64,000 nt of DNA from Cupriavidus sp. (GTDB lineage Bacteria; Pseudomonadota; Gammaproteobacteria; Burkholderiales; Burkholderiaceae), in assembly GCA_031181345.1 (NCBI GenBank), contig JAPSLC010000008.1, forward strand, positions 62,001-126,000. The letters run 5' to 3'. Under the pieces are notes generated by a model that made no database searches, had not been told where the DNA came from, and was given only the letters and a program-made list of their open reading frames with translations. This document shows, piece after piece, positions 9,329-17,329 of the stretch; positions within the stretch are counted from its first letter, which is position 1, and every line of letters starts with the position of its first letter. Both the position numbers and the translations under genes were made by a program.

Positions 9329-12300
9329 TTACGCGAAGCGCTCGATCTGGCAGACCGTCGTCTTGGTTTCCTGCATCATCGTCACCGCGTCATAGCCGTA
9401 GGTGGTCGCCGTGTTGACCGCCTCGCCCCGCACGATCGGATGCGCACCGTCCGGGTAGTAGTCCAGCATGTCCTTGCCCTGCCACCAGCCCGAGAAGTGG
9501 AACGGGATGAAGGCGGTATCCGGGCCGACCCGCTCGGTGACCAGCGCGCGCACCTTCAGCGTGGCGCCTGTCGGCGTCTTGACCCAGCAGTAGTCGCCGT
9601 TGCGGATGCCGCGGGCGGAGGCCGCGCGCGGATTGATCTCGACGAAGTTCTCCTGCTGCAGCTCTGCCAGCCACGGGTTCGAACGCGTTTCCTCGCCACC
9701 GCCCTCGTATTCGACCAGGCGGCCCGAGGTCAGGATGATCGGGAACTTCTCGTGGATCTTGTTCTCGACGTTGCGCTGCTGCACGGTCTTGTACAGCGTC
9801 GGCAGGCGCCAGAACGCCATCTTGTCGTCGTGGGTCGGATACTTGGCGACCATGTCCGGACGGGTCGAGTACAGCGGCTCGCGGTGCTGCGGAATCGGAT
9901 CGGGGAAGTTCCACACCACCGCGCGCGCCTTGGCGTTGCCGAAGGGATGGCAGCCGTGGACCTTGAGCACGACGCGCTGGATGCCGCCCGACAGGTCGGT
10001 CTTCCAGTTCTTGCCTTCGGCAGCCTGCTTCTCGGCGTCGGTCAGGTCGTCCCACCAGCCCAGCTTCTTGAGCAGCACGTGGTCGAACTCGGGATAGCCG
10101 GTGGTGATCTCCGCGCCGACCGAATGCGAGCCGTCCTCGGCCAGCAGGTTGACGCCGTCGCGCTCCACGCCGAAGTTGGCGCGGAAGTTGCCGCCGCCGT
10201 CCATCACGTGGCGGGTCGTGTCGTACAGGTTCGGCGAGCCCGGGTGCTTGAGCTCCGGCGTGCCGTAGCACGGCCACGGCAGGCCGAAGTAGTCGCCGGT
10301 CAGGTCGTAGCCGGTGGCCGCGTCCTTGCCGCCCTTGCAGCGCAGCGTCTTGACGTCGAACATCTGCATATTCTTCATATGCGCCTTCAGCCGTTCCGGC
10401 GACTGGCCGGTGTAGCCGATGGTCCAGTTCGACTTGTTGATCTCGCGCAGGATCGACTCGGGCTCCGGTTCCATCCAGGTACGGCCGGCGCGCTTGACCT
10501 CGATCATCTTGTAATTGCGCGACAGCTCCTTGCCGAAGCCGAGCTTGTCGGCGAAGGCCTGCATGATCGTGTGGTCGGGCATCGATTCGAACAGCGGCTC
10601 GATGACCTTCTCGCGCCATTGCAGCGAGCGGTTCGACGCCGTGCACGAGCCCGAGGTCTCGAACTGCGTGGCGGCCGGCAGCAGATAGACGGCGCGGTTC
10701 GGATTGACCTTGTCGCCCTCGGCCGGCGGCATGTTGGCCATCGCCGCGGTGGCCGACGGATACGGGTCGATCACGACCAGCAGGTCCAGCTTGTCGAGCG
10801 CCTTCTTCATTTCGAGGCCGCGCGTCTGCGAGTTCGGCGCATGGCCCCAGAAGAACACGCCGCGGACATTGTTGTCCTGGTCGATCAGATCGCTCTTCTC
10901 GGTGACGATATCGATCCAGCGCGACACCGTGGTGCCGGACTTCTCCATCATCGCCTGCGAGGGGAACTGCGACTTGATCCACTCGTAATCGACGCCCCAC
11001 ACCGCGGCGTAATGCTTCCACGCGCCGGTGGCCAGGCCGTAGTAGCCCGGCAGCGAATCCGGGTTCGGGCCGACGTCGGTCGCGCCCTGCACGTTGTCGT
11101 GGCCGCGGAAGATATTCGCGCCGCCGCCCGACACGCCGATGTTGCCCAGCGCCAGCTGCACGATGCAGGAGGCGCGCACCATCGCGTTGCCGATCGTGTG
11201 CTGGGTCTGGCCCATGCACCAGACCAGCGTGCTCGGCCGGTTCTTGGCCATGGTCTCGGCGACCTTGTAGACCTCGGCCTCGGGCACGCCGCAGGCTTCC
11301 TCCACCTTGTCCGGCGTCCACTTGGCCAGGACTTCCTCGCGCACCTTGTCCATGCCATAGACGCGCGCCTGGATGTACTCCTTGTCTTCCCAGCCGTTGT
11401 TGAAGATGTGGTACAGCACGCCGAACAGGAACGGAATGTCGGAGCCCGAACGGATTCGGACATACTGCTCGGCCTTGGCCGCGGTGCGGGTGTAGCGCGG
11501 ATCGACCACGATCACCTTGCAGCCGTTCTCCTTGGCATGCAGCAGATGCAGCATCGACACCGGATGCGCCTCGGCCGCGTTCGAGCCGATATACAGCGCA
11601 GCCTTGCTGTTCTGCATATCGTTGTACGAGTTCGTCATCGCACCGTAGCCCCAGGTATTGGCCACGCCCGCGACGGTGGTCGAGTGGCAGATGCGCGCCT
11701 GGTGGTCGGTGTTGTTGGTGCCGAAGAACGACACCCACTTGCGCAGCAGATAGGACTGCTCGTTGCTGTGCTTGGACGAGCCGATGAAGAACATCGAATC
11801 CGGGCCGGTCTCCTGGCGGATCTGCTTCATCTTCGCGGTGATCTCGTCCAGGGCCTGGTCCCAGCTGATGCGCTGGTACTTGCCGTTGACGAGCTTCATC
11901 GGATATTTGAGGCGGTACTCGCCGTGGCCGTGCTCGCGCAGCGCCGCACCCTTGGCGCAGTGCGCGCCCATGTTGATCGGCGAATCGAACACCGGCTCCT
12001 GGCGGACCCAGACGCCGTTCTGCACCACCGCGTCGACCGCACAGCCGACCGAGCAGTGGCCGCAGACCGTACGGCGCACGACGATATCGCCCTTGCCGTT
12101 GCCGGCGGCCTTGCCGTCGGCGGCGTCGGCCTTGCGGATCAGCGTCAGCTGCGAGGCAGCCAGGCCCGCGCCCACGCCGATGCCCGAACGCTTGAGGAAG
12201 CTGCGGCGGTCCATCGTCGGCATCGCGCCGGCGAGGCTCGTGGCCAGTCGCGACGACAGGCGTGCGGACGAAGCGGCGGCCGGCTGAGCGGACGCGAGTC

Positions 12301-12358
12301 GATCAACGCGCTGCGCAGGGGCGCCGCCCTGGGCCGCGTGCTTGCGGGTCAGAATCAT
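9329..12358 (-). CDS. fdhA: Formate dehydrogenase alpha subunit, molybdopterin catalytic subunit
   Basis: The 1009-residue protein is the catalytic subunit of a membrane-associated, periplasmic formate dehydrogenase, oxidising formate to CO2. The Tat motif is RRSFLKR at 51-57. The [4Fe-4S] cysteines follow as C99, C102, C106 and C134. The metal ligand is a cysteine (C224, in QARICHSTTVAG) where E. coli FdnG/FdoG use selenocysteine, so no in-frame TGA is involved. A molydopterin dinucleotide-binding domain fills the C-terminal part. The N-terminus before the Tat motif is about 50 residues, longer than usual. GAGGTG seven bases before the ATG supports this start, although a later ATG (MPTMDRRSF) is possible. 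Tandem with fdhB. Confidence 0.95.
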   Translation of the reverse strand: MILTRKHAAQGGAPAQRVDRLASAQPAAASSARLSSRLATSLAGAMPTMDRRSFLKRSGIGVGAGLAASQLTLIRKADAADGKAAGNGKGDIVVRRTVCGHCSVGCAVDAVVQNGVWVRQEPVFDSPINMGAHCAKGAALREHGHGEYRLKYPMKLVNGKYQRISWDQALDEITAKMKQIRQETGPDSMFFIGSSKHSNEQSYLLRKWVSFFGTNNTDHQARICHSTTVAGVANTWGYGAMTNSYNDMQNSKAALYIGSNAAEAHPVSMLHLLHAKENGCKVIVVDPRYTRTAAKAEQYVRIRSGSDIPFLFGVLYHIFNNGWEDKEYIQARVYGMDKVREEVLAKWTPDKVEEACGVPEAEVYKVAETMAKNRPSTLVWCMGQTQHTIGNAMVRASCIVQLALGNIGVSGGGANIFRGHDNVQGATDVGPNPDSLPGYYGLATGAWKHYAAVWGVDYEWIKSQFPSQAMMEKSGTTVSRWIDIVTEKSDLIDQDNNVRGVFFWGHAPNSQTRGLEMKKALDKLDLLVVIDPYPSATAAMANMPPAEGDKVNPNRAVYLLPAATQFETSGSCTASNRSLQWREKVIEPLFESMPDHTIMQAFADKLGFGKELSRNYKMIEVKRAGRTWMEPEPESILREINKSNWTIGYTGQSPERLKAHMKNMQMFDVKTLRCKGGKDAATGYDLTGDYFGLPWPCYGTPELKHPGSPNLYDTTRHVMDGGGNFRANFGVERDGVNLLAEDGSHSVGAEITTGYPEFDHVLLKKLGWWDDLTDAEKQAAEGKNWKTDLSGGIQRVVLKVHGCHPFGNAKARAVVWNFPDPIPQHREPLYSTRPDMVAKYPTHDDKMAFWRLPTLYKTVQQRNVENKIHEKFPIILTSGRLVEYEGGGEETRSNPWLAELQQENFVEINPRAASARGIRNGDYCWVKTPTGATLKVRALVTERVGPDTAFIPFHFSGWWQGKDMLDYYPDGAHPIVRGEAVNTATTYGYDAVTMMQETKTTVCQIERFA

Positions 12359-12457
12359 GTGTCACCTCGGGAAAGGTACGAAGCGGGTAAAGGCGAACTC
12401 GCGAAATACGGCCGCACCGGGATGACAGGCATCGCGGCGAACCGGCAATCGCGCGGC

Positions 12458-12667
12458 TTATACCAGCGTCGTCCGGTAATACTTCCGTACGTGTTCAGAG
12501 ACACGGTAACCGTTGCTGTCGGCAGGAGTGGGTTCCGGCGCGGGGATCGCACCAGCGGGGGCGGCAGGCGTGCGCGCGGTCAGGGCCGCGGCGCCCGCGG
12601 CGGCAGTCACGATGCCAGCACCGGCGAGGAAATGGCGACGTGCGACCCGGGTTTCCTTCTCTTTCAT
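12458..12667 (-). CDS. Small Tat-signal protein of the formate dehydrogenase cluster
   Basis: The 69-residue protein is almost entirely a twin-arginine signal: KETRVARRHFLAGAGIV, then a hydrophobic Ala-rich stretch, a Pro/Ala linker, and a short conserved end SEHVRKYYRTTLV. Proteins of this type occur next to FDH alpha genes in many Betaproteobacteria. Their role is not established; an escort or small subunit role is a guess. GGAG precedes the ATG. It lies 99 bases upstream of fdhA on the same strand, and a palindrome sits directly before its ribosome-binding site. Confidence 0.85.
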   Translation of the reverse strand: MKEKETRVARRHFLAGAGIVTAAAGAAALTARTPAAPAGAIPAPEPTPADSNGYRVSEHVRKYYRTTLV

Positions 12668-12677
12668 GGGGGGCTCC

Positions 12678-12694
12678 TCGGTAATATTTACCGA
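12678..12694 (-). promoter_or_regulatory. Palindrome before the Tat-protein gene, candidate operator
   Basis: TCGGTAA and TTACCGA arms with a three-base centre lie immediately upstream of the ribosome-binding site of the first gene of the fdhA transcript. The AT-rich setting contrasts with the GC-rich surroundings. A transcription factor site or a leader hairpin are both possible. Confidence 0.4.
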
Positions 12695-12805
12695 TTACCA
12701 ATCTAGTTATGCATTCTTTTGCGTATTGTAGATCGATATGCACGGAATGACCATGCTGACCGCGGGTTTATCCTGATTTTCCGTAATCATGACGCTGTGC
12801 ATCAA

Positions 12806-12819
12806 ATGTCTTGAGACAT
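12806..12819. promoter_or_regulatory. Palindrome ATGTCT-TG-AGACAT, candidate operator
   Basis: A six-base inverted repeat with two-base centre sits in the 253-base gap between the TorD-like gene and the Tat-protein gene, about 140 bases upstream of the latter. No regulator is recognised. The rest of this gap shows no gene. Confidence 0.3.
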
Positions 12820-12920
12820 CTCATTGCACGCCGTGCGACCCGCGTCGCGACATCTCGATCTGCACGCCAACTGCGCGTTTATCGGCTTCCTGAGCCGTCG
12901 GCTTTAGCGCTGCCACGCCC

Positions 12921-13556
12921 TCAATGCATCTCCATCGCGACCGCCTCGACGGCCGCGAACGACTTCAGCAATTGCGCCGCCCGCGCATAGAAGCGCGCGC
13001 CCGGATGCGCGACTACCGTATCGCACAGCGACTCGACCCACGGCTGCAGATGGCGCGCAAAGAAGCGCTGCTGCTCGCCCAGGTTCGACACCGCGACGTC
13101 GTCGCCCGCGATCAGGAAGCGCATCACCTCGCATAGCGTGGCGATATGGTCCTCGGGTTCGCTGACGCCTTCATGACGCTCGAGCCCGTAGCGCGCCAGA
13201 TCGTCGCGCACCGCGACCAGCGGGCGTTCGTGCAGGAAACCGGTCTGGTAGTACGAGCCGTACAGGAACACATCGGGCTTGCCGATGCCGACGAACAGCT
13301 GCTGGTATTCGTCGGCGGCCTCGGCCTCGGTGGTGCCCGCCGCCGCTTCCCCCAACGCGTTCCACGCCTGGCCCAGCGGGCTCGCGGCATCGTCGGCATG
13401 GGCGCGATTGGCGGCGATATGGTGCAGCAGCGCCGCGTCGGGGGCGCGATAGAACAGCGTGGCCAGCAGGCCGTAGAGGTCGGCGCGGGCGGTGTCTTCG
13501 GCCTGGTCCGCGGGGGCGGCGGGTGCGGTGAGGCGGATCGGTCGGGTTTCGCTCAT
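12921..13556 (-). CDS. TorD/DmsD-family molecular chaperone
   Basis: The 211-residue cytoplasmic protein matches the all-helical TorD/NarJ/DmsD chaperone family, which binds Tat signal peptides and helps load molybdenum cofactor into redox enzymes. Visible family features are LYGLLATLFYRAPD at the N-terminus, YQQLFVG, the YGSYYQTGFLHERPL segment and EPEDHIATLCEVMRFL. Placed upstream of the Tat-bearing FDH alpha gene in the same direction, it is most likely the dedicated chaperone for that subunit. It overlaps nothing. The long gap after it holds two palindromes. Confidence 0.9.
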   Translation of the reverse strand: MSETRPIRLTAPAAPADQAEDTARADLYGLLATLFYRAPDAALLHHIAANRAHADDAASPLGQAWNALGEAAAGTTEAEAADEYQQLFVGIGKPDVFLYGSYYQTGFLHERPLVAVRDDLARYGLERHEGVSEPEDHIATLCEVMRFLIAGDDVAVSNLGEQQRFFARHLQPWVESLCDTVVAHPGARFYARAAQLLKSFAAVEAVAMEMH

Positions 13557-13633
13557 GGGTTCGGTGGTATGCGCGGCAGGCGCTGTTGATACGTTGGCGA
13601 GACTTGTCGGCGGGGGACTGCGCTCTCCCCTAC

Positions 13634-13768
13634 CCCTCTCCCGCGAGCGGGAGAGGGCATCGGTATGCGTGTCGCGTCGATCCTGCGTGTCTTTGCCCCT
13701 CGCTCATTGCGCAACGACGGGACACGCCAGGCGGCGGCTCGCTCCCCCTCCCGCTTGCGGGAGAGGGG
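13634..13768. repeat. Bipartite palindromic repeat, copy B
   Basis: The left half is a perfect 11-bp palindrome (CCCTCTCCCGC-GA-GCGGGAGAGGG). The right half is CCCCTCCCGC-TT-GCGGGAGAGGGG, followed by CCGGGGGGAGAG. The spacer is about 87 bases. Copy A at 5362-5493 has the same half order, similar spacer length, and matching flanks (ATCGGT after the first half, CCGGGG after the second). It fills most of the gap between the TorD-like and polyferredoxin genes. Confidence 0.75.
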
Positions 13769-13801
13769 CCGGGGGGAGAGGGCAAGCCACGCCCGGAATC
13801 G

Positions 13802-15961
13802 CTACTGCAAGGTCGCGCCGGTCGCGGCCCCGGTGTCCTTCTCGATCATGTCGACGACCCGGCAGTCGCTGCACATCTTCAGGCGATCGGCGGCGGCGCC
13901 GGCGAAGGCGGGATGGCCGGCCAGGCGTCCCAGCATGGCCTCGACCATCTGCGCGGTGCCGAAGGGCTTGGCGCAGCGGATGCAGTGGAAGGGCCTGGTC
14001 TCGTGCAGCGTGACGGGCTGGCGCACGCCGTCGCCGGTCAGCAGGCGCGGCACCAGCGTGATGGCATCTTCCGGGCAGGTCCGCTCGCACAAGCCGCACT
14101 GCACGCAATTGCGCTCGAGGAAGGACAGCACCGGGCGCTCGCTGTTGTCGCGCAGCGCCTGCGACGGACAGGAGCCGACGCAGGCCATGCACAGCGTACA
14201 GCGGCCGGCGTCGACCTGCACCGCGCCCAGCGGCGCGCCGGCCGGCAGCGGCACGGTCTCGGCGGGCATCGGCGCATGGGCAGCGAGGTGATCGAGCGCG
14301 AAGCCCAGCGTTTCGCGCTTGGCCGCGGCGGCATGGAAGGCGGCCGGCGGCAGCGCGGGACGGTTGGGCTTGAGCGCGTCCAGCGCGCGATCGAGCGAAC
14401 CCGCATCGGGGGCGTCGATCAGCGTAAAGAATTCACCGCGATAGCCCAGGCCGGCGAGGATCGCCTGCGCCACGCCCATCTGTTCGGCCAGTGCCGTGCG
14501 ATATTGCGGCGCCTCGTCGCCGGTCAGCATCACTGCGACGCGGTCCGCGCCCCAGGCGATGGCCGCCAGCCACAGTTCCAGCCCGACCGAGGCCGGATGG
14601 AACAGGCCGGCCGGAATCACGTTCGGCGGCAGGCCATTGGCCCGACCCGCGCGCGCCTCGCGGCCCAGCGCCAGCATGCGGGGATCGCCATGCTCCTGCC
14701 CATGCAGCAGCAGCACGGCATCGCGTCCGCCCGCCTGCCGGTAGGTCGACAGCAGCGTGCGCAGGCGCCGGCCCTGATGATCGGGCTTCGGATACGCATA
14801 GCTGATGGCGCCGGTCGGGCAGACGGTGGTACAGGCGCCGCAGCCCACGCACAGGTTCGGCGCGACCTCGATGCGGCCCTTGCCGTCCTGCCAGCGCGAG
14901 CCGATCGCCTCGGCCGAGCAGACGTCGATGCACGCGGAGCAACCGGTGGTCCGGTTGCGGCCATGCGCGCACAGCGATTCCTTGTACTGGAAGAACTTCG
15001 GCTTCTCGAATTCTCCGACCAGTTGCGTTGCGGCGAGCGCCATCCGCTGCTGCTGCAGCGGGTCCGCGCCCGCATGCAGATAGCCCTGCGGCGGCGCATG
15101 CCGGCCGAAGAAGGGGCTGTCGTTCAGGTCGAAGACCAGGTCGAAGCGCTCGCTGGCGGTGCCGGCGGGCCGATCGAAATCGATCGCCGCAGCCGCGCCG
15201 CAGGCTTGCACGCAGTCGCGGTGCGCGGTGCAGCGGCTCAGGTCGATCTGGTAGCTGAAGTCGATCGCGCCTTCCGGGCAGGCCTCGATACAGGCATTGC
15301 AGCGCGTGCACAGGTCCAGATCGATCGGATTGGCGCGGCCCGCGCCGGTTTCCCAGCTGGCGTCGAAGGCGCCGAGCCAGCCGCTCAGCTTGTCGAGCCG
15401 GCCGCTGTGGACCGGATAGTCGCGCATCGCCGGCGGCGTCGCGCCGTCGATGGCACCGGCGCCATTGGCACCGCTTAGCAGAACCGTCACCTGCAGGCCC
15501 GACTCGCCAAGGCGGTCGGCCCACGGCAGCGCACGCGCGGCCGGACCGAACACCAGCACGCTGCCGGCCGAGCGGTAGTCGACCACCGGCACCGGGTCCG
15601 GGTCGGGCAGCGCCGCGGCGGCGAGCAGCGCCGCGATCTTGGCGTTGGCGGTACGCGGATCCTTATGCGCGCCGCGCGACCAGCCACCGGTCTCGCGGAT
15701 ATTGACGAAGCGCACCGGCGCGGTAACGACGCCATCGGCCTGCGTCTTGGCGGCCAGTTCGGTGAACAGCGGGCGTTCCTGCGTGCAGGCGACGATCACG
15801 TCTTCGGTGCCGTCAAGCGCGGCGGTGAAGGCGCCGACCTCGCGGCGGCACAGCAGGCGGTGGACTTTCAGCGGGGCGGCGCCCGGCTGGGTGGAGGCAT
15901 CCGACAGTGCCGCCCCGTCAAGCGGCATGGTGTCGTTGCAATTGCAGATCAGCGTCGGCAT
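13802..15961 (-). CDS. Polyferredoxin-like 4Fe-4S protein of the formate dehydrogenase cluster
   Basis: The protein of about 719 residues holds many 4Fe-4S motifs: CTRCNACIEACP, CTAHRDCVQAC, CSACIDVC, CVGCGACTTVCP, CTLCMACVGSCP and CVQCGLCERTCP, plus CIRC and CSDC pairs near the C-terminus. Such proteins lie beside periplasmic FDH genes in Betaproteobacteria and are expected to carry electrons, but their partner is not proven. The start at MPTLICNCN is chosen because the family begins there; an upstream ATG at 16039 would add 26 residues, and neither has a good ribosome-binding site. It follows the DUF3306 gene on the same strand. Confidence 0.85.
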   Translation of the reverse strand: MPTLICNCNDTMPLDGAALSDASTQPGAAPLKVHRLLCRREVGAFTAALDGTEDVIVACTQERPLFTELAAKTQADGVVTAPVRFVNIRETGGWSRGAHKDPRTANAKIAALLAAAALPDPDPVPVVDYRSAGSVLVFGPAARALPWADRLGESGLQVTVLLSGANGAGAIDGATPPAMRDYPVHSGRLDKLSGWLGAFDASWETGAGRANPIDLDLCTRCNACIEACPEGAIDFSYQIDLSRCTAHRDCVQACGAAAAIDFDRPAGTASERFDLVFDLNDSPFFGRHAPPQGYLHAGADPLQQQRMALAATQLVGEFEKPKFFQYKESLCAHGRNRTTGCSACIDVCSAEAIGSRWQDGKGRIEVAPNLCVGCGACTTVCPTGAISYAYPKPDHQGRRLRTLLSTYRQAGGRDAVLLLHGQEHGDPRMLALGREARAGRANGLPPNVIPAGLFHPASVGLELWLAAIAWGADRVAVMLTGDEAPQYRTALAEQMGVAQAILAGLGYRGEFFTLIDAPDAGSLDRALDALKPNRPALPPAAFHAAAAKRETLGFALDHLAAHAPMPAETVPLPAGAPLGAVQVDAGRCTLCMACVGSCPSQALRDNSERPVLSFLERNCVQCGLCERTCPEDAITLVPRLLTGDGVRQPVTLHETRPFHCIRCAKPFGTAQMVEAMLGRLAGHPAFAGAAADRLKMCSDCRVVDMIEKDTGAATGATLQ

Positions 15962-16063
15962 GGTCGGTACAGCTGGCCGGCTTGCCAGCCCGCTTCTGTC
16001 GAGCGGGTCCGCGCCGGCGGTTTTGTGAGGGAGTGACATTGTAGGCCCGAGGCGGGCCCGGGG

Positions 16064-16696
16064 CTACGCAGGTTTGTCCGTAGCTGGTTCGGTATGAGGC
16101 ACGGCGGCCCCCGCATCGGCGCCGTCGTCCGGGGCGGCCTGAGCCAGGACATCGCGCTCGCCGGTACCGTCCTCGGGAACATCAACGGACGATTCGGCCT
16201 GGGCTTGAGCGTCGACAGGGGCAGCGTCCTGGCTGGCGGCAGCGGTGCCGGCCTCTGGCGCTTCCTCGATCGGATCGAACAGGCCCAGCGTCTCGGACTG
16301 GCGCAGGCGCCGCAGCACGTCGGGCGGAATCGGGTCCGGCTTGCTGTAGTCGTCGATGTAGATATCGAGCCCGTCCATCACATTGAAATGCGGGTCGGCG
16401 AACAGCGTCTTCAGCGCGGCGCGCTTGACGGTTTCGTCGACCCCCTGGGCGACAAAGCGGGCGACGCTGTCTCCAGGCTTGAGCATCGCCACATCGGCCA
16501 GCGTCGGCGCGGGCGGGGCTTCGGCTTCGGGAACGGCGGCGCCGGCGGTCGGGTCCGCCTTTGCAGCGACGGGGACCGGCGCGGCGGGCGGCGAGGCCGG
16601 GGCCGCGGGCTCGGCCGCCACGGCCTTGCCCTCGCGCACGGCGGCCTTGCGGCGTGACCAGCGGGACAGGAAGGACGTTTCGGTCGAATCGCTCAT
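16064..16696 (-). CDS. DUF3306 domain protein
   Basis: The 210-residue protein starts with SFLSRWSRRK and has an Ala/Pro-rich linker. Its core (about residues 65-140) reads DVAMLKPGDSVARFVAQGV, ALKTLFADPHFNVMDGLDIYIDDY and PIPPDVLRRLRQ, typical of DUF3306. These proteins are found only near formate dehydrogenase genes as far as I know, and the function is unknown. The acidic, Ala-rich C-terminal tail is low complexity. It lies between DUF3305 and the polyferredoxin in the same direction, about 100 bases after DUF3305, with a tandem repeat in that gap. Confidence 0.88.
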   Translation of the reverse strand: MSDSTETSFLSRWSRRKAAVREGKAVAAEPAAPASPPAAPVPVAAKADPTAGAAVPEAEAPPAPTLADVAMLKPGDSVARFVAQGVDETVKRAALKTLFADPHFNVMDGLDIYIDDYSKPDPIPPDVLRRLRQSETLGLFDPIEEAPEAGTAAASQDAAPVDAQAQAESSVDVPEDGTGERDVLAQAAPDDGADAGAAVPHTEPATDKPA

Positions 16697-16750
16697 GATG
16701 GAAAGTCAGGCGGCAAAGCGTCGGGTAACGACATCCCTGCCGCGGATTTC

Positions 16751-16810
16751 AGTAGCACGTTCAGCAGCACGTTCGGCAGCGCGTTCAATAGCGCATTCAA
16801 TAGCGCGCCC
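16751..16810. repeat. Degenerate 12-bp tandem repeat, five units
   Basis: Five consecutive 12-base units (AGTAGCACGTTC, AGCAGCACGTTC, GGCAGCGCGTTC, AATAGCGCATTC, AATAGCGCGCCC) run through the DUF3305-DUF3306 gap and into the last codons of DUF3305, including its stop. Other period-12 arrays occur at 37938, 40421 and 41521. Confidence 0.8.
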
Positions 16811-17327
16811 GGTCCTGCGGCGACTTGAACGACTCCGGCCGCCGGCGCTTCTTCGGCTCGGGCCGGTAGTGCTCGGCGACATAGGCCTGCAGCCAGGCCA
16901 GCTGTTCGGGCGCGAGCGGCACGTTCTCGACCGTCTCGCCGGCGTCGAGCCAGCGTCCGGCCTCGTTGTACGACAGCGATACGGTCACGGGCAGGGGCCG
17001 GCGCTCGTCCTCCGGCTCGGTCTCGTCCATGCGCCACAGCACGAACCAGCACGGCGCGGTGGAGCTCAGGTTCAGATAGTAGCCCTCGGCTTCGTCCCGG
17101 AACAGTTCGACGGGGTAGCCCGGATAGAGCCAGCGCGCGCCCTGGTCGTCCTCGTGCAGGCAGTGCGGCTCGGCGCCGAACGCGCCGAGGTCCGGCAGCA
17201 CCGCTTCCAGCTCCCATTTCCAGGGCTGCCAGCGGCTGGCCAGCGCGACCCTGCGCATTACCACCGCCATCGTGACGGCGGGACGGCTGCCGGCCGGTTC
17301 CGAAACCTCGGACTGCATCGGTTCCAT
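16797..17327 (-). CDS. DUF3305 domain protein
   Basis: This 176-residue protein matches DUF3305: VMRRVALASRWQPWKWELEAV, the WLYPGYPVELFRDEAEGYYLNL segment, CWFVLWRM, and VSLSYNEAGRWLDAGE near the middle. DUF3305 and DUF3306 regularly occur as a pair upstream of FDH genes; neither has an assigned activity. The start at MEPMQSEV comes two bases after the mrp stop, suggesting coupling to that gene. The C-terminal codons lie inside a 12-bp tandem repeat, so the exact C-terminus may vary between strains. Confidence 0.88.
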   Translation of the reverse strand: MEPMQSEVSEPAGSRPAVTMAVVMRRVALASRWQPWKWELEAVLPDLGAFGAEPHCLHEDDQGARWLYPGYPVELFRDEAEGYYLNLSSTAPCWFVLWRMDETEPEDERRPLPVTVSLSYNEAGRWLDAGETVENVPLAPEQLAWLQAYVAEHYRPEPKKRRRPESFKSPQDRARY

Positions 17328-17329
17328 GG

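Noticed and set aside
11680..11700. Selenocysteine in FDH alpha
   Set aside because: The residue at the metal site is encoded as Cys, with no TGA and no SECIS-like need.
9125..12706. Very long open frame on the plus strand opposite FDH alpha
   Set aside because: It is antisense to a clear molybdoenzyme gene and has no recognisable domain; GC-rich codon bias leaves such frames open. The same holds for long frames opposite the decarboxylase, tamB, cobQ and btuB.
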